A stretch of DNA of 24,510 nt from Candidatus Schekmanbacteria bacterium (GTDB taxonomy: Bacteria > Schekmanbacteria > GWA2-38-11 > J061), in assembly GCA_003695725.1 (NCBI GenBank), contig RFHX01000160.1:1-24510 (forward strand). The letters are read 5' to 3'. A program made the translations under genes and the position numbers. The notes under the pieces are model-generated. The model did not search any database. It was not told where the DNA came from and saw only the letters and a program-made list of their open reading frames with translations. Shown one piece after another: positions 1 through 8,032 of this stretch (position 1 is the first letter of the stretch; each line of letters opens with the position of its first letter).

Positions 1-56
1 AAATAACTCATTGATTTATAAAGATAAAAATAGAAGCAGAGGAAAATCATTTTATC

Positions 57-85
57 TTGACAAAGAATGATTTGAATTATATCCT
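57..85 (+). promoter_or_regulatory. Putative sigma70 promoter of the dcw cluster
   Basis: A perfect -35 hexamer TTGACA (57-62) is followed after 17 bases by TATCCT (80-85), a weak -10. An overlapping alternative -10, TATATC (78-83), has a 15-base spacer. Transcription would start near 92, just upstream of the MraZ-type repeats and about 48 bases before the mraZ ATG. This is the only clear promoter-like site seen in front of the long + strand gene run. It is inferred from consensus matching only. Confidence 0.5.
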
Positions 86-100
86 TCTTGTGTTATGAAG

Positions 101-115
101 TGGGATGAAATGGGA
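101..115 (+). promoter_or_regulatory. MraZ operator (two TGGGA direct repeats)
   Basis: TGGGA occurs at 101-105 and again at 111-115, separated by five bases (TGAAA), giving a 10-base period. This is the arrangement known for MraZ boxes: TGGGN direct repeats with 5-base spacers upstream of mraZ. E. coli has three copies; only two are clear here, with no third at 91 or 121. They lie just downstream of the predicted transcription start and 25 bases before mraZ, so they fit autoregulation of the whole cluster by the MraZ encoded next to them. Confidence 0.72.
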
Positions 116-139
116 TAAATTTTTCATTTTTTTATAAAT

Positions 140-607
140 ATGACTAATTACAAAATTACATCATTTACAGGTACTTATAATCATACCCTTGATGCAAAAG
201 GTCGATTTTCAATCCCCTCCAATTATAGAGAAATCCTTAGAACACAGTATACAGAAGAATTGATGATTTTTCAAAGCATCGGTTACAATTATTTGCTTGC
301 ATATCCATTTGATGTTTGGAAAACATTTGAAGTCAAAGTTTCTAAATTAAACCCCTTTGACCCTGTTGAAAGAGAAGTAAGACGAATAGTCCTTTCTACT
401 GTAAAATATTGTCCCTTAGACAAAGCTGGCAGAATACTTCTTCCTCCAGAGCATAGAAAGCATGCAGAGATAGAAAAGGAAGTAACGATAAGAGGAGATT
501 TGAGCGGCTTTGAGATTTGGAGCACTGCAAATTGGATTGAAGTTTCTGAAAGCATTAAGAATAATCCAGAAGTTATAAAATGCGCAGCTAAAATATTTGC
601 AGAGTAG
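140..607 (+). CDS. mraZ: Transcriptional regulator MraZ
   Basis: This 155-residue protein belongs to the MraZ family of ring-forming DNA-binding regulators, first gene of most dcw clusters. It contains the two family-defining DxxxR motifs in AbrB/SpoVT-like half-domains: D18-R22 in HTLDAKGRFSIP and D94-R98 in CPLDKAGRILLP. Length is normal, with about eight extra residues before the usual family start. The ATG at 140 has no evident Shine-Dalgarno sequence; the upstream stretch is nearly all A and T. By homology it binds the TGGGA repeats at 101-115 and represses or modulates its own operon. rsmH follows after 19 bases. In E. coli, RsmH counteracts MraZ, so the pair probably acts as a regulatory unit. 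Confidence 0.95.
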   Translation: MTNYKITSFTGTYNHTLDAKGRFSIPSNYREILRTQYTEELMIFQSIGYNYLLAYPFDVWKTFEVKVSKLNPFDPVEREVRRIVLSTVKYCPLDKAGRILLPPEHRKHAEIEKEVTIRGDLSGFEIWSTANWIEVSESIKNNPEVIKCAAKIFAE

Positions 608-626
608 AGAAGTTTAAAAATGGGTT

Positions 627-1559
627 ATGGAAGAATATCACATACCGGTAATGCTTCAAGAAGTCGTAGATGCTTTTTTACCTGTCAAAGAAGATGTAAT
701 TGTAGATGGGACATTGGGGGGAGGCGGGCATAGTGAAGCAATACTTAAAAATTTTTCAAAGAGCAGAATTATCGGGATTGATGCTGACAAGGACGCTCTT
801 AAATTTTCGTTAAAAAGGTTAGCTCCTTATGCAGGGAGAGCAAGAATCATTTATGGAAACTTTAAGGATATTCGGCAGATTTTACATAAGAAAGGAATTA
901 AAGAAGTGGGCGGTATTTTATTAGACCTTGGCGTATCAAGTCGTCAGCTTGAAAATGAAAAAAGAGGATTTAGTTTTTTGAGAAATGGAAAACTTGATAT
1001 GAGAATGGATAAGGCAATCAATAGAAGCGCCTATGATTTGGTTAACAGTTTGAGTGAGTTTGAATTAAGAGAAATATTAAAAAAATATGGAGAGGAAAAA
1101 TGGGCTTCGAAAATAGCAAGAAATATTGTTTCGAAGAGGTCTGAAAAAGCAATAGAAACAACGCAAGAGTTATCACAGATTGTTGTAGATTCCATTCCTG
1201 CAAAGTATCAGTCTAAGAAAATCCATCCTGCAACAAAAACTTTCCTTGCCCTTCGAATTGCCGTCAATTCAGAACTTGAAAACCTGAAGACAGCATTAAG
1301 AGAAGCTATGTCAGTTTTGAAAAAAGGTGGTCGCCTTTGTGTCATTTCCTACCATTCCCTTGAAGACCGTATAGTAAAGCAATTCCTTTTAGAAAATGAA
1401 AAAGGATGTATATGCCCGCCTGAAATTGTCAAATGTGTTTGTGGAAAGAACAGATTATTAAAAAGGGTTACTAAAAAGCCAATAAGGGCATCAAAAGAAG
1501 AAATAGAATTTAATCCGAGGGCAAGAAGCGCCCTTTTAAGGATTGCTGAAAAAGTTTAG
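627..1559 (+). CDS. rsmH: 16S rRNA (cytosine-1402-N4)-methyltransferase RsmH
   Basis: RsmH (formerly MraW) uses S-adenosylmethionine to methylate N4 of C1402 in the ribosomal P site. The 310-residue protein opens with the characteristic HIPVML (about residues 5-10). It carries the SAM-binding GTLGGGGHS (28-36), the DLGVSSRQLE motif, the late ISYHSLEDRIVKQF motif and a C-terminal NPRARSALLR. A cysteine-rich stretch near the C-terminus (CICPP...CVCGK) also occurs in many RsmH proteins. Length is typical. The ATG at 627 is preferred over an out-of-frame ATG at 620 because it gives the conserved N-terminus. Its position after mraZ is the standard dcw order. A 36-base gap precedes ftsL. Confidence 0.97.
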   Translation: MEEYHIPVMLQEVVDAFLPVKEDVIVDGTLGGGGHSEAILKNFSKSRIIGIDADKDALKFSLKRLAPYAGRARIIYGNFKDIRQILHKKGIKEVGGILLDLGVSSRQLENEKRGFSFLRNGKLDMRMDKAINRSAYDLVNSLSEFELREILKKYGEEKWASKIARNIVSKRSEKAIETTQELSQIVVDSIPAKYQSKKIHPATKTFLALRIAVNSELENLKTALREAMSVLKKGGRLCVISYHSLEDRIVKQFLLENEKGCICPPEIVKCVCGKNRLLKRVTKKPIRASKEEIEFNPRARSALLRIAEKV

Positions 1560-1595
1560 CCAAGCTTTTTAAATATTTTTCAGGGGAGGAAGCTA

Positions 1596-1931
1596 ATGCG
1601 CATCAAGTTATCGAATGCAAGAGTTATATCTGCAGGCAAATCTGTGCATCCTTTGAGGGAAAGCAACGGGTTGTCACTTATTTCTTATTTTTTGATTGTT
1701 GCATTCATTGCGGCGGGAATATTTCTTCTGACTTGGAAGCAGATATATGAAATGCGGCTGGGATACAGGATTCAGGAGAAGGAGAAAGAGGTAAAAGAAC
1801 TTCTTAATGAAAATCAAATCTTAAAGATGAAATTGATGAATTTTTCCTCTCTTGAAAAGATTGAAGACGAAGCAATGGGAAAAATGAAACTTAAAAAACC
1901 GGAATTGAATCAAGTGAAAATTATTGAATAA
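1596..1931 (+). CDS. ftsL: Cell division protein FtsL
   Basis: FtsL is a small bitopic divisome protein that forms a coiled coil with FtsB/DivIC and links FtsQ to the FtsW-FtsI synthase. This 111-residue protein has the expected plan: a short basic cytoplasmic N-terminus, one transmembrane helix at about residues 27-47, and a periplasmic charged heptad-like segment (about 55-90) rich in Glu, Lys and Leu. FtsL sequences diverge strongly, so the call rests on this topology and on position between rsmH and ftsI. The start is strongly supported by a Shine-Dalgarno GGGAGGA at 1584-1590, five bases before the ATG. ftsI begins 6 bases after its stop. Confidence 0.88.
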   Translation: MRIKLSNARVISAGKSVHPLRESNGLSLISYFLIVAFIAAGIFLLTWKQIYEMRLGYRIQEKEKEVKELLNENQILKMKLMNFSSLEKIEDEAMGKMKLKKPELNQVKIIE

Positions 1932-1937
1932 GAAAAT

Positions 1938-3728
1938 ATGAAGTTAAAAAAAATTAAAAAAAATACCATAGATATTTCCGGAACGAATGTGGGATTAAAT
2001 GGTATTAGAAGAAGGATAAAAACCGTTTTTGCATTGATTTGCCTTGTCTTTTTGACAGTTGTAATAAGGGATTTTTATTTACAGACAATAAAAAACGAAT
2101 TTCTTGCTGAACAAGCGTCCCGGCAATATAGAAGAGAAATAGAAATAAAAGCAAGGCGTGGAAAAATATTTGACAGGAATTATTATAGTCTTGCTGTAAG
2201 TGTAGATTGTGATTCAGTATTCGCAGTGCCAAGCAAAGTAGCGGATATTGAATCTACAGCTGATATCCTTTCCCGTCTCCTTTCATTAGATAAAGAAAGT
2301 GTTATTAAAAAACTTTCCCAAAAGAGAGAATTTGTATGGATTAAGAGAAAAATATCTGAAGAAGAGAGTGTGAGATTAAGAAGAAGAAATCTCCGAGGGA
2401 TTGGCTTTATTAAAGAGAGTAAAAGGTTTTATCCACAAGAATGTTTGGCTTCACAATTGCTCGGATTTACCGGCGTTGACAATGAAGGTTTGGAAGGAGT
2501 GGAACGGGAATTTGATGAATATATTGCGGGAAAAAGCGGAATAAAAGTTATTACCGAAAAGGATGCAAAGGGAGGAAGTCCTTTTATTTATGAGAAGCCA
2601 GTGACAGACGGTGATAATGTTGTATTGACTATTGATAAAAATATCCAGTTTATCGTCCAGAGTGAATTGGAGAAGGGAGTGAAATTTGCAGAAGCAAAAA
2701 GCGGGATGGCAATTGTTGTTGACCCTGCAAATGGAGACATTCTTGCAATGGCAAATTATCCCGGTTTCAATCCCAATAAAAGGAATAATTACAGCCCTTC
2801 AACTTGGAGAAATCGTATTGTTACTGATTGTTTCGAGCCAGGTTCAGTATTCAAGATTGTATTTGCTTGTGCAGCCATTGAAAAAGGCATTGTAATGCCT
2901 GATAGTGAAATCGATTGTTCTCCCGGTTTTATAGTTGTAGGGGGGAGAAAAATTAGAGATTCACATCCTCATAATATGCTTACCTTTACTGAAGTTTTAG
3001 AGAAATCAAGCAATGTAGGCTCTATCAAGATAGCTCAGCTTTTAGGTGAAAATGAACTATATAAATATATTAGAAAATTTGGTTTCGGAGAAAAAACCGG
3101 GATTCAACTGCAGGGGGAAGCAAGAGGAATATTAAGAAAACCAAAGGATTGGTCTCTTGTTTCAATAGGCGCAATTACTATAGGGCAGGAAATTGCCGTT
3201 ACACCGCTTCAACTTGCGATGGCTTATTCAGCTATTGCAAATGGAGGTCTCCTTTTAAAACCGAGAATTGCAAAGAGAATTGAGAGTTGGGATGGAGAAA
3301 TCAAGAAAGTTTTTCCTCCTGTGACTGTAAGAAGAGTGATTTCAGAGAGGACAGCCCATATCCTGAGAGGTATTTTGAAAACTGTAGTATCAGAAGAGGG
3401 GACAGCTCATTTGGCAAGGATTGAAGGATTCGAGGTAGCAGGTAAAACTGGCACTGCCCAAAAAGCGGAAAATGGAGCATATCAACCGGGTAAATATTAT
3501 TCATCTTTTATCGGTATTGTACCTGCTGATGCGCCGCGCTTTGTAATAGCAGTTATTTTGGACGAACCAAAGAAAAATCATTACGGGGGTATCGTTTCAG
3601 CTCCAATATTTCGTGAAATAGCAAAAAGGTCACTTCTCTATTGCGGTGTAAAACCACATAAAGAAGATGGCAAATTGAGATTAGTCGTCGCTGATGCAGT
3701 AAATAAGAAGGAAGAAAGGAATTTATAA
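1938..3728 (+). CDS. ftsI: Septal peptidoglycan transpeptidase FtsI (PBP3 type)
   Basis: FtsI is the class B penicillin-binding protein that crosslinks septal peptidoglycan together with FtsW. The 596-residue protein has an N-terminal membrane anchor (about 28-46), a PBP dimerisation/pedestal domain (about 65-210) and a transpeptidase domain. Catalytic motifs are all present: the nucleophile motif SVFK with S303 and K306, SSN at 357-359, and KTGT at 503-506. The protein stops soon after the transpeptidase domain, with no PASTA repeats, so it resembles the Gram-negative FtsI type more than SpoVD or PBP2x. The start is close behind ftsL, with only a weak ribosome binding site. A 32-base gap precedes murE. 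Confidence 0.96.
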   Translation: MKLKKIKKNTIDISGTNVGLNGIRRRIKTVFALICLVFLTVVIRDFYLQTIKNEFLAEQASRQYRREIEIKARRGKIFDRNYYSLAVSVDCDSVFAVPSKVADIESTADILSRLLSLDKESVIKKLSQKREFVWIKRKISEEESVRLRRRNLRGIGFIKESKRFYPQECLASQLLGFTGVDNEGLEGVEREFDEYIAGKSGIKVITEKDAKGGSPFIYEKPVTDGDNVVLTIDKNIQFIVQSELEKGVKFAEAKSGMAIVVDPANGDILAMANYPGFNPNKRNNYSPSTWRNRIVTDCFEPGSVFKIVFACAAIEKGIVMPDSEIDCSPGFIVVGGRKIRDSHPHNMLTFTEVLEKSSNVGSIKIAQLLGENELYKYIRKFGFGEKTGIQLQGEARGILRKPKDWSLVSIGAITIGQEIAVTPLQLAMAYSAIANGGLLLKPRIAKRIESWDGEIKKVFPPVTVRRVISERTAHILRGILKTVVSEEGTAHLARIEGFEVAGKTGTAQKAENGAYQPGKYYSSFIGIVPADAPRFVIAVILDEPKKNHYGGIVSAPIFREIAKRSLLYCGVKPHKEDGKLRLVVADAVNKKEERNL

Positions 3729-3760
3729 AGATTTTAATCAAGCAATTGAGATTTAAAGAA

Positions 3761-5272
3761 ATGGAAAGAAAATATTTTCTTAAAGATTTGATAAGAGATG
3801 CAAAATGTTCATCTTTATCAGAAATAGAATCTGTGATGGTTAGCGGCATAACAGCTGATTCAAGGGAAGTAGAAGAAGGTTTTTTGTTCGTTGCTATAAA
3901 GGGATTCAAGAGAGATGGACACGATTACATCAAAGATGCAATCGATAAAGGCGTTTCCGCAGTTTTGGTAGACACTGCTTTTGATGAAACCTCTATTGGT
4001 GCAGATATTTTAAAGAAGATTACACTCCTAAAAAGCAAAGATACAAGAGAAAGTTTTGGAATTATTGCTTCCAATTATTTTGGAAATCCTTCAAAAGAAT
4101 TGAAGCTCATTGGAATTACAGGCACTAACGGGAAAACCACTACTTCATATATATTAAATTCAATCCTTGAAAAAGCCGGCATCGTTTCCGGAATGATAGG
4201 AACGATTCTTTACAAAATAGGAGATGAGGAGTTTCCTTCATCACTTACGACTCCTGATGCTTTTACATTGAATAGATTTCTGAGAAGGATGGTAGATAGC
4301 GGCGTAACTCATACAATAATGGAGGTGTCTTCTCATTCTATTCGTCTTAAAAGGATTGCAGGATGCAGTTTTTCATTAGGGATTTTTACTAATTTAAGTC
4401 CTGAACATTTAGATTTTCATAAGACAATAGAAGAATATTATGAATGCAAAAAATCCTTCTTCAACTATTTAAATGCAAATGATGAAGCAAAAGCAATCGT
4501 AAATATCGATGATAAATGGGGAAGAAAAATTGCAAAGGAGTTTAAAGAAAAAGTTGTTACTTATAGCTTTGATAAACCTGAAGCCAATTTCAAAATTCTT
4601 TCCTCTAAATTATCGAAATCAGGAATAGAAGGCAGTATCTGCACAGGCAAAGGAGTTGTTAATTTCTCTTCAAATCTTATAGGAAGTTTCAATTTTTCAA
4701 ACATTTTAGCGGCTACGGCGGCGGCAGTGGAACTTGGTATCTCTCCTGATATTATTGAAAGAGGAATTGAATCACTTGATATTGTGCCCGGAAGATTTCA
4801 GAGGATTGAGGGCAATGTAGATTTTGATATTATCGTTGACTATGCCCATACTCCTGATGCCCTTGAAAAACTGTTAACTGAAGCTAAAAAAATGTGCAAG
4901 AAGGATTTGATTGTTGTTTTTGGATGCGGCGGCAATAGAGATACGGAGAAAAGACCATTGATGGGAAAAATTGCTTCAAGAATAGGCACAAAAATAATCA
5001 TAACATCAGACAACCCAAGAAATGAGAATCCTATGGACATTATAAATGACATTCTAAAAGGCATTGATAGAAATAGACGCAACAATATTGAAGTTGTTGA
5101 AGACAGAAGGGAGGCAATTCGATATGCAATCGAAAAAGCAGATGCAGGAGATACTATAGTCATTGCAGGGAAAGGGCATGAAGATTATCAGATAGTCGGG
5201 GAGAAGATTATCCACCTTGATGACAAAGAAGAAGTATTAAAGGCAATTGAAGGGATTAGGAAAAATAATTGA
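3761..5272 (+). CDS. murE: UDP-MurNAc-tripeptide synthetase MurE (DAP-adding type)
   Basis: MurE adds the third residue to UDP-MurNAc-L-Ala-D-Glu with ATP hydrolysis. Visible motifs are the P-loop GTNGKTT (about residues 121-127), SPEHLDFH in the Mur ligase central domain, VDYAHTPDAL at the start of the C-terminal domain, DNPR (417-420) and a terminal GKGHEDYQ. DNPR is the motif associated with meso-diaminopimelate specificity, so the organism probably makes DAP-type peptidoglycan. The ATG at 3761 gives 503 residues; an in-frame TTG at 3746 would add five residues and cannot be excluded. The stop codon overlaps the murF TTG start in TTGA (5269-5272), implying translational coupling. Confidence 0.96.
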   Translation: MERKYFLKDLIRDAKCSSLSEIESVMVSGITADSREVEEGFLFVAIKGFKRDGHDYIKDAIDKGVSAVLVDTAFDETSIGADILKKITLLKSKDTRESFGIIASNYFGNPSKELKLIGITGTNGKTTTSYILNSILEKAGIVSGMIGTILYKIGDEEFPSSLTTPDAFTLNRFLRRMVDSGVTHTIMEVSSHSIRLKRIAGCSFSLGIFTNLSPEHLDFHKTIEEYYECKKSFFNYLNANDEAKAIVNIDDKWGRKIAKEFKEKVVTYSFDKPEANFKILSSKLSKSGIEGSICTGKGVVNFSSNLIGSFNFSNILAATAAAVELGISPDIIERGIESLDIVPGRFQRIEGNVDFDIIVDYAHTPDALEKLLTEAKKMCKKDLIVVFGCGGNRDTEKRPLMGKIASRIGTKIIITSDNPRNENPMDIINDILKGIDRNRRNNIEVVEDRREAIRYAIEKADAGDTIVIAGKGHEDYQIVGEKIIHLDDKEEVLKAIEGIRKNN

Positions 5273-6684
5273 AGACATATTTGCTTGAAGAAATATTAAA
5301 AGCTACCGGAGCAAAAATGATAATTGGGGGAGAAACAAAAAAATTTTCAAGAATCTCTATTGATTCGAGAGACTGCAGAGGCGGGGAGATTTTTTTTGCA
5401 ATAAAGGGTGAAAAGTTTGATGGAAACGATTTTGTTTTGAAAGCATTGGAAAATGGTGCTTTAGGCGCAGTAGTCTCTGAAACAAATAAAATCGTTCGGG
5501 ACCTTCCGTTAGAAGGCAGTGTAACAATTCTTGAAACAAGGGATACTTTGACTGCCCTTCAAGACCTTGCAGCCTTTTACCGGGAAAAGGTAAATCCGAA
5601 GGTTATTGCAATAACAGGAAGCAACGGGAAGACTACTACTAAAGAGATACTCCATTCAATCCTTTCAAAAAAAGCCTCTGCAATCAAAACCATAGGCAAT
5701 TTCAACAACCTGATTGGTTTACCACTGAGTCTTTTGAATGTTGATTATGGGTGCAGATTCGCTGTCATTGAGATGGGGATGAGTGTTAAAGGAGAAATAG
5801 ATAGATTATGCCAAGTGGCAATGCCTTCTGATGCCATTTTAACAAATGTAGCGCTTTCACATTCTGAAAATTTTTCGGACATAACTGAGATAGCAGAAGA
5901 AAAGGCCCTGCTTGCCCGTTATGTGGAAGAGAAAAAAGGAAAAGTTTTATGCAATGGCGATGACAAAGTGCTTGTACAAGCAGTCAAAAAGGTATGTAGG
6001 AATCCCATTCTTTTTGGTAAAGGCGAAGAATGTCACATTAGAATGTATGACTTGGAGAATGATTTAAGAGGCGTTTCCTTTTCATATAAAGGATTGGGGA
6101 AGAAAGGCAGAATAAGACTTAACCTGCCGGGTATTCACAATGCCTATAATTGCCTTGGCGCGATTGCATATTCCATTTTAGAAGGATTTACAGAGAATGA
6201 AATAGAAAAAGGTGTTGAAAGCGCTGAAACTTTATCTGGACGGATGTCGGTAAAGGAGCTGCCTTGCGGGATTACTATTATTGATGATTCCTATAATGCA
6301 AACCCAAACTCCTTTGAAAAAGCAATCGAGTATTTGAGTTGTCTTGAATGTAGAGGCAGAAGGATAGTGTTAATGGGAGATATGCTTGAGCTTGGAAAAT
6401 ATACTGAATCATCTCATCGCAGTATCGGAAAACTATGTGCTCAAAAGGGAATGGATTTTCTTTTTACAGTCGGAAGAGAATCGCGCTTAGCTGCAAATGA
6501 GGCAGTCAGAGCAGGAATTCCTGAAAAAAATGTGTTGTCCTTTGACGATGCTTCTACAGCAGGAGAAGCTCTAAGCAGACTTTTGAACAGAGATGATATC
6601 CTTCTTGTAAAAGGGTCAAGAATGATGCGCCTTGAAAGGGCAATAGAGGTGCTTTTAAGGAAGATTGAAGAAGGCAGTGAATAA
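5269..6684 (+). CDS. murF: UDP-MurNAc-tripeptide:D-Ala-D-Ala ligase MurF
   Basis: MurF joins D-Ala-D-Ala (made by Ddl, encoded downstream) to UDP-MurNAc-tripeptide, completing the pentapeptide. The 471-residue protein has an N-terminal MurF domain beginning KTYLLEEILKATGA, the P-loop GSNGKTTTKE (about 117-126), the EMGMS motif and a C-terminal IDDSYNANPNS, all typical. The start is a TTG whose last two bases are the first two of the murE stop (TTGA). An AGG at 5258-5260 lies about eight bases upstream. No ATG lies near the conserved N-terminus, so the TTG is well supported. The gene is followed at once by murD rather than mraY, which is unusual for a dcw cluster. Confidence 0.96.
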   Translation: MKTYLLEEILKATGAKMIIGGETKKFSRISIDSRDCRGGEIFFAIKGEKFDGNDFVLKALENGALGAVVSETNKIVRDLPLEGSVTILETRDTLTALQDLAAFYREKVNPKVIAITGSNGKTTTKEILHSILSKKASAIKTIGNFNNLIGLPLSLLNVDYGCRFAVIEMGMSVKGEIDRLCQVAMPSDAILTNVALSHSENFSDITEIAEEKALLARYVEEKKGKVLCNGDDKVLVQAVKKVCRNPILFGKGEECHIRMYDLENDLRGVSFSYKGLGKKGRIRLNLPGIHNAYNCLGAIAYSILEGFTENEIEKGVESAETLSGRMSVKELPCGITIIDDSYNANPNSFEKAIEYLSCLECRGRRIVLMGDMLELGKYTESSHRSIGKLCAQKGMDFLFTVGRESRLAANEAVRAGIPEKNVLSFDDASTAGEALSRLLNRDDILLVKGSRMMRLERAIEVLLRKIEEGSE

Positions 6685-6688
6685 AGAA

Positions 6689-8032
6689 ATGGGAGATAGA
6701 GTCTTGATTGCGGGTTTGGGGAAAAGTGGAGTTGGTGCGATGAGGCTTGCGCTTTCACAGGACATAAAAGTTTTTGCCTGTGAGAAAAAAAGAGCATCTG
6801 AATGGGAAAAATGCGGAGAAACAATTCCACCTCAAGTTAAAGTAGAGTTTGAAAGTAACGGCTTTGAACTTCTCGATGAAGTTACTGATGTAATAGTTAG
6901 CCCGGGAATTTCATATAAAAGTGATTTCGTCAAAAGAGCAATAAACAAGAAAAAGAATGTTATGAGTGAAATAGAATTTGCAAGCCGCTATACCACTGTC
7001 CCAATTATTGCTGTTACAGGCACAAATGGGAAAACGACGGTGACTAAGCTGATTAATGAGATCTTGAGGAAAGATGGCAAAGAGTCTATAGAAGCCGGTA
7101 ATATTGGCACATCACTTTCAGAAGTTGTATCTCAGAATTTTAAAGGTGATTATATAGTCTGTGAAATATCGAGTTTTCAGCTTGAATTGATTAGCAATTT
7201 AAAACCTCACATATCTCTCCTTTTAAATATAACGCCCGACCATTTGGACCGTTACGACTCCCTTGATGAATATGCTGACACAAAGATGAGAATCTTTGAG
7301 AATCTCAGCGATGAAGATTTCGGAATAATAAATGCAGATGATTCACTAATAATGACTAAACTTTCAAAATTGAGGGGACAGACTTTTTTCTTTAGCCGAA
7401 CACAGTCAAAGATAAAAGGGGCTTATGTTGACTCAGGAGAAATTGTCTTTAGGGATTTAAAATTTGCAGAAAATATTATGCCTATTGAGAGGATTAAGAT
7501 GAAAGGATGCCACAACCTTGAGAATGCTCTGTCCGCAGTTTCTGTTTCTATGATAGTGGATGTGAAAAAGGAAGTTGTAGCAGAGGTCTTGGAAAAATTT
7601 CTCCCTCCTTCCCATAGAATGGAAGAAGTGGCTAATATAAACAATGTGCTTTTTATAAATGATTCAAAAGCCACGAATATTGATGCATTGAAGAGGGCAT
7701 TGGAAGGAATTGAAGAGAAAGTCATTTTGATTGCAGGAGGCAGGGATAAGAATGGTGATTTTGCTTCAATCACAGATGAAGTTAAGTCTTCTGTACGACT
7801 TATCATTGCCATTGGTGAAGCGGCAGGAAAAATTGAGAAAGCATTTTCTGATATTGTTGAGGTATTTAGAGCAAAAACTTTGGAGGAGGCTGTAAATAAG
7901 GCATATAGGATAGCCAGGCCGGGAGAAGTAGTACTTCTTTCTCCGGGTTGCGCAAGCTTTGATATGTTTGATTCCTACGAGCATCGGGGTGATGAATTTA
8001 AAAGATGTGTGAGGAAACTTTATGAAAATTGA
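6689..8032 (+). CDS. murD: UDP-MurNAc-L-alanine:D-glutamate ligase MurD
   Basis: MurD adds D-glutamate to UDP-MurNAc-L-Ala with ATP. Motifs include the N-terminal Rossmann-like VLIAGLGKSGVGA, the P-loop GTNGKTT (about 111-117 from this start), NITPDHLDRY in the central domain, and the C-terminal LSPGCASFDMFDSYEHRGDEF that is diagnostic of MurD. I chose the ATG at 6689, four bases after the murF stop, giving 447 residues. In-frame TTG (6665) and GTG (6677) starts inside the murF end are possible; the TTG has an AGGA three bases upstream, so the start is uncertain by eight residues. The last 11 bases overlap ftsW. Confidence 0.95.
   Translation: MGDRVLIAGLGKSGVGAMRLALSQDIKVFACEKKRASEWEKCGETIPPQVKVEFESNGFELLDEVTDVIVSPGISYKSDFVKRAINKKKNVMSEIEFASRYTTVPIIAVTGTNGKTTVTKLINEILRKDGKESIEAGNIGTSLSEVVSQNFKGDYIVCEISSFQLELISNLKPHISLLLNITPDHLDRYDSLDEYADTKMRIFENLSDEDFGIINADDSLIMTKLSKLRGQTFFFSRTQSKIKGAYVDSGEIVFRDLKFAENIMPIERIKMKGCHNLENALSAVSVSMIVDVKKEVVAEVLEKFLPPSHRMEEVANINNVLFINDSKATNIDALKRALEGIEEKVILIAGGRDKNGDFASITDEVKSSVRLIIAIGEAAGKIEKAFSDIVEVFRAKTLEEAVNKAYRIARPGEVVLLSPGCASFDMFDSYEHRGDEFKRCVRKLYEN

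Noticed and set aside
1-56. End of an upstream gene at the left window edge
   Set aside because: The stretch is AT-rich with no recognisable coding frame or motif; too short to assign anything.
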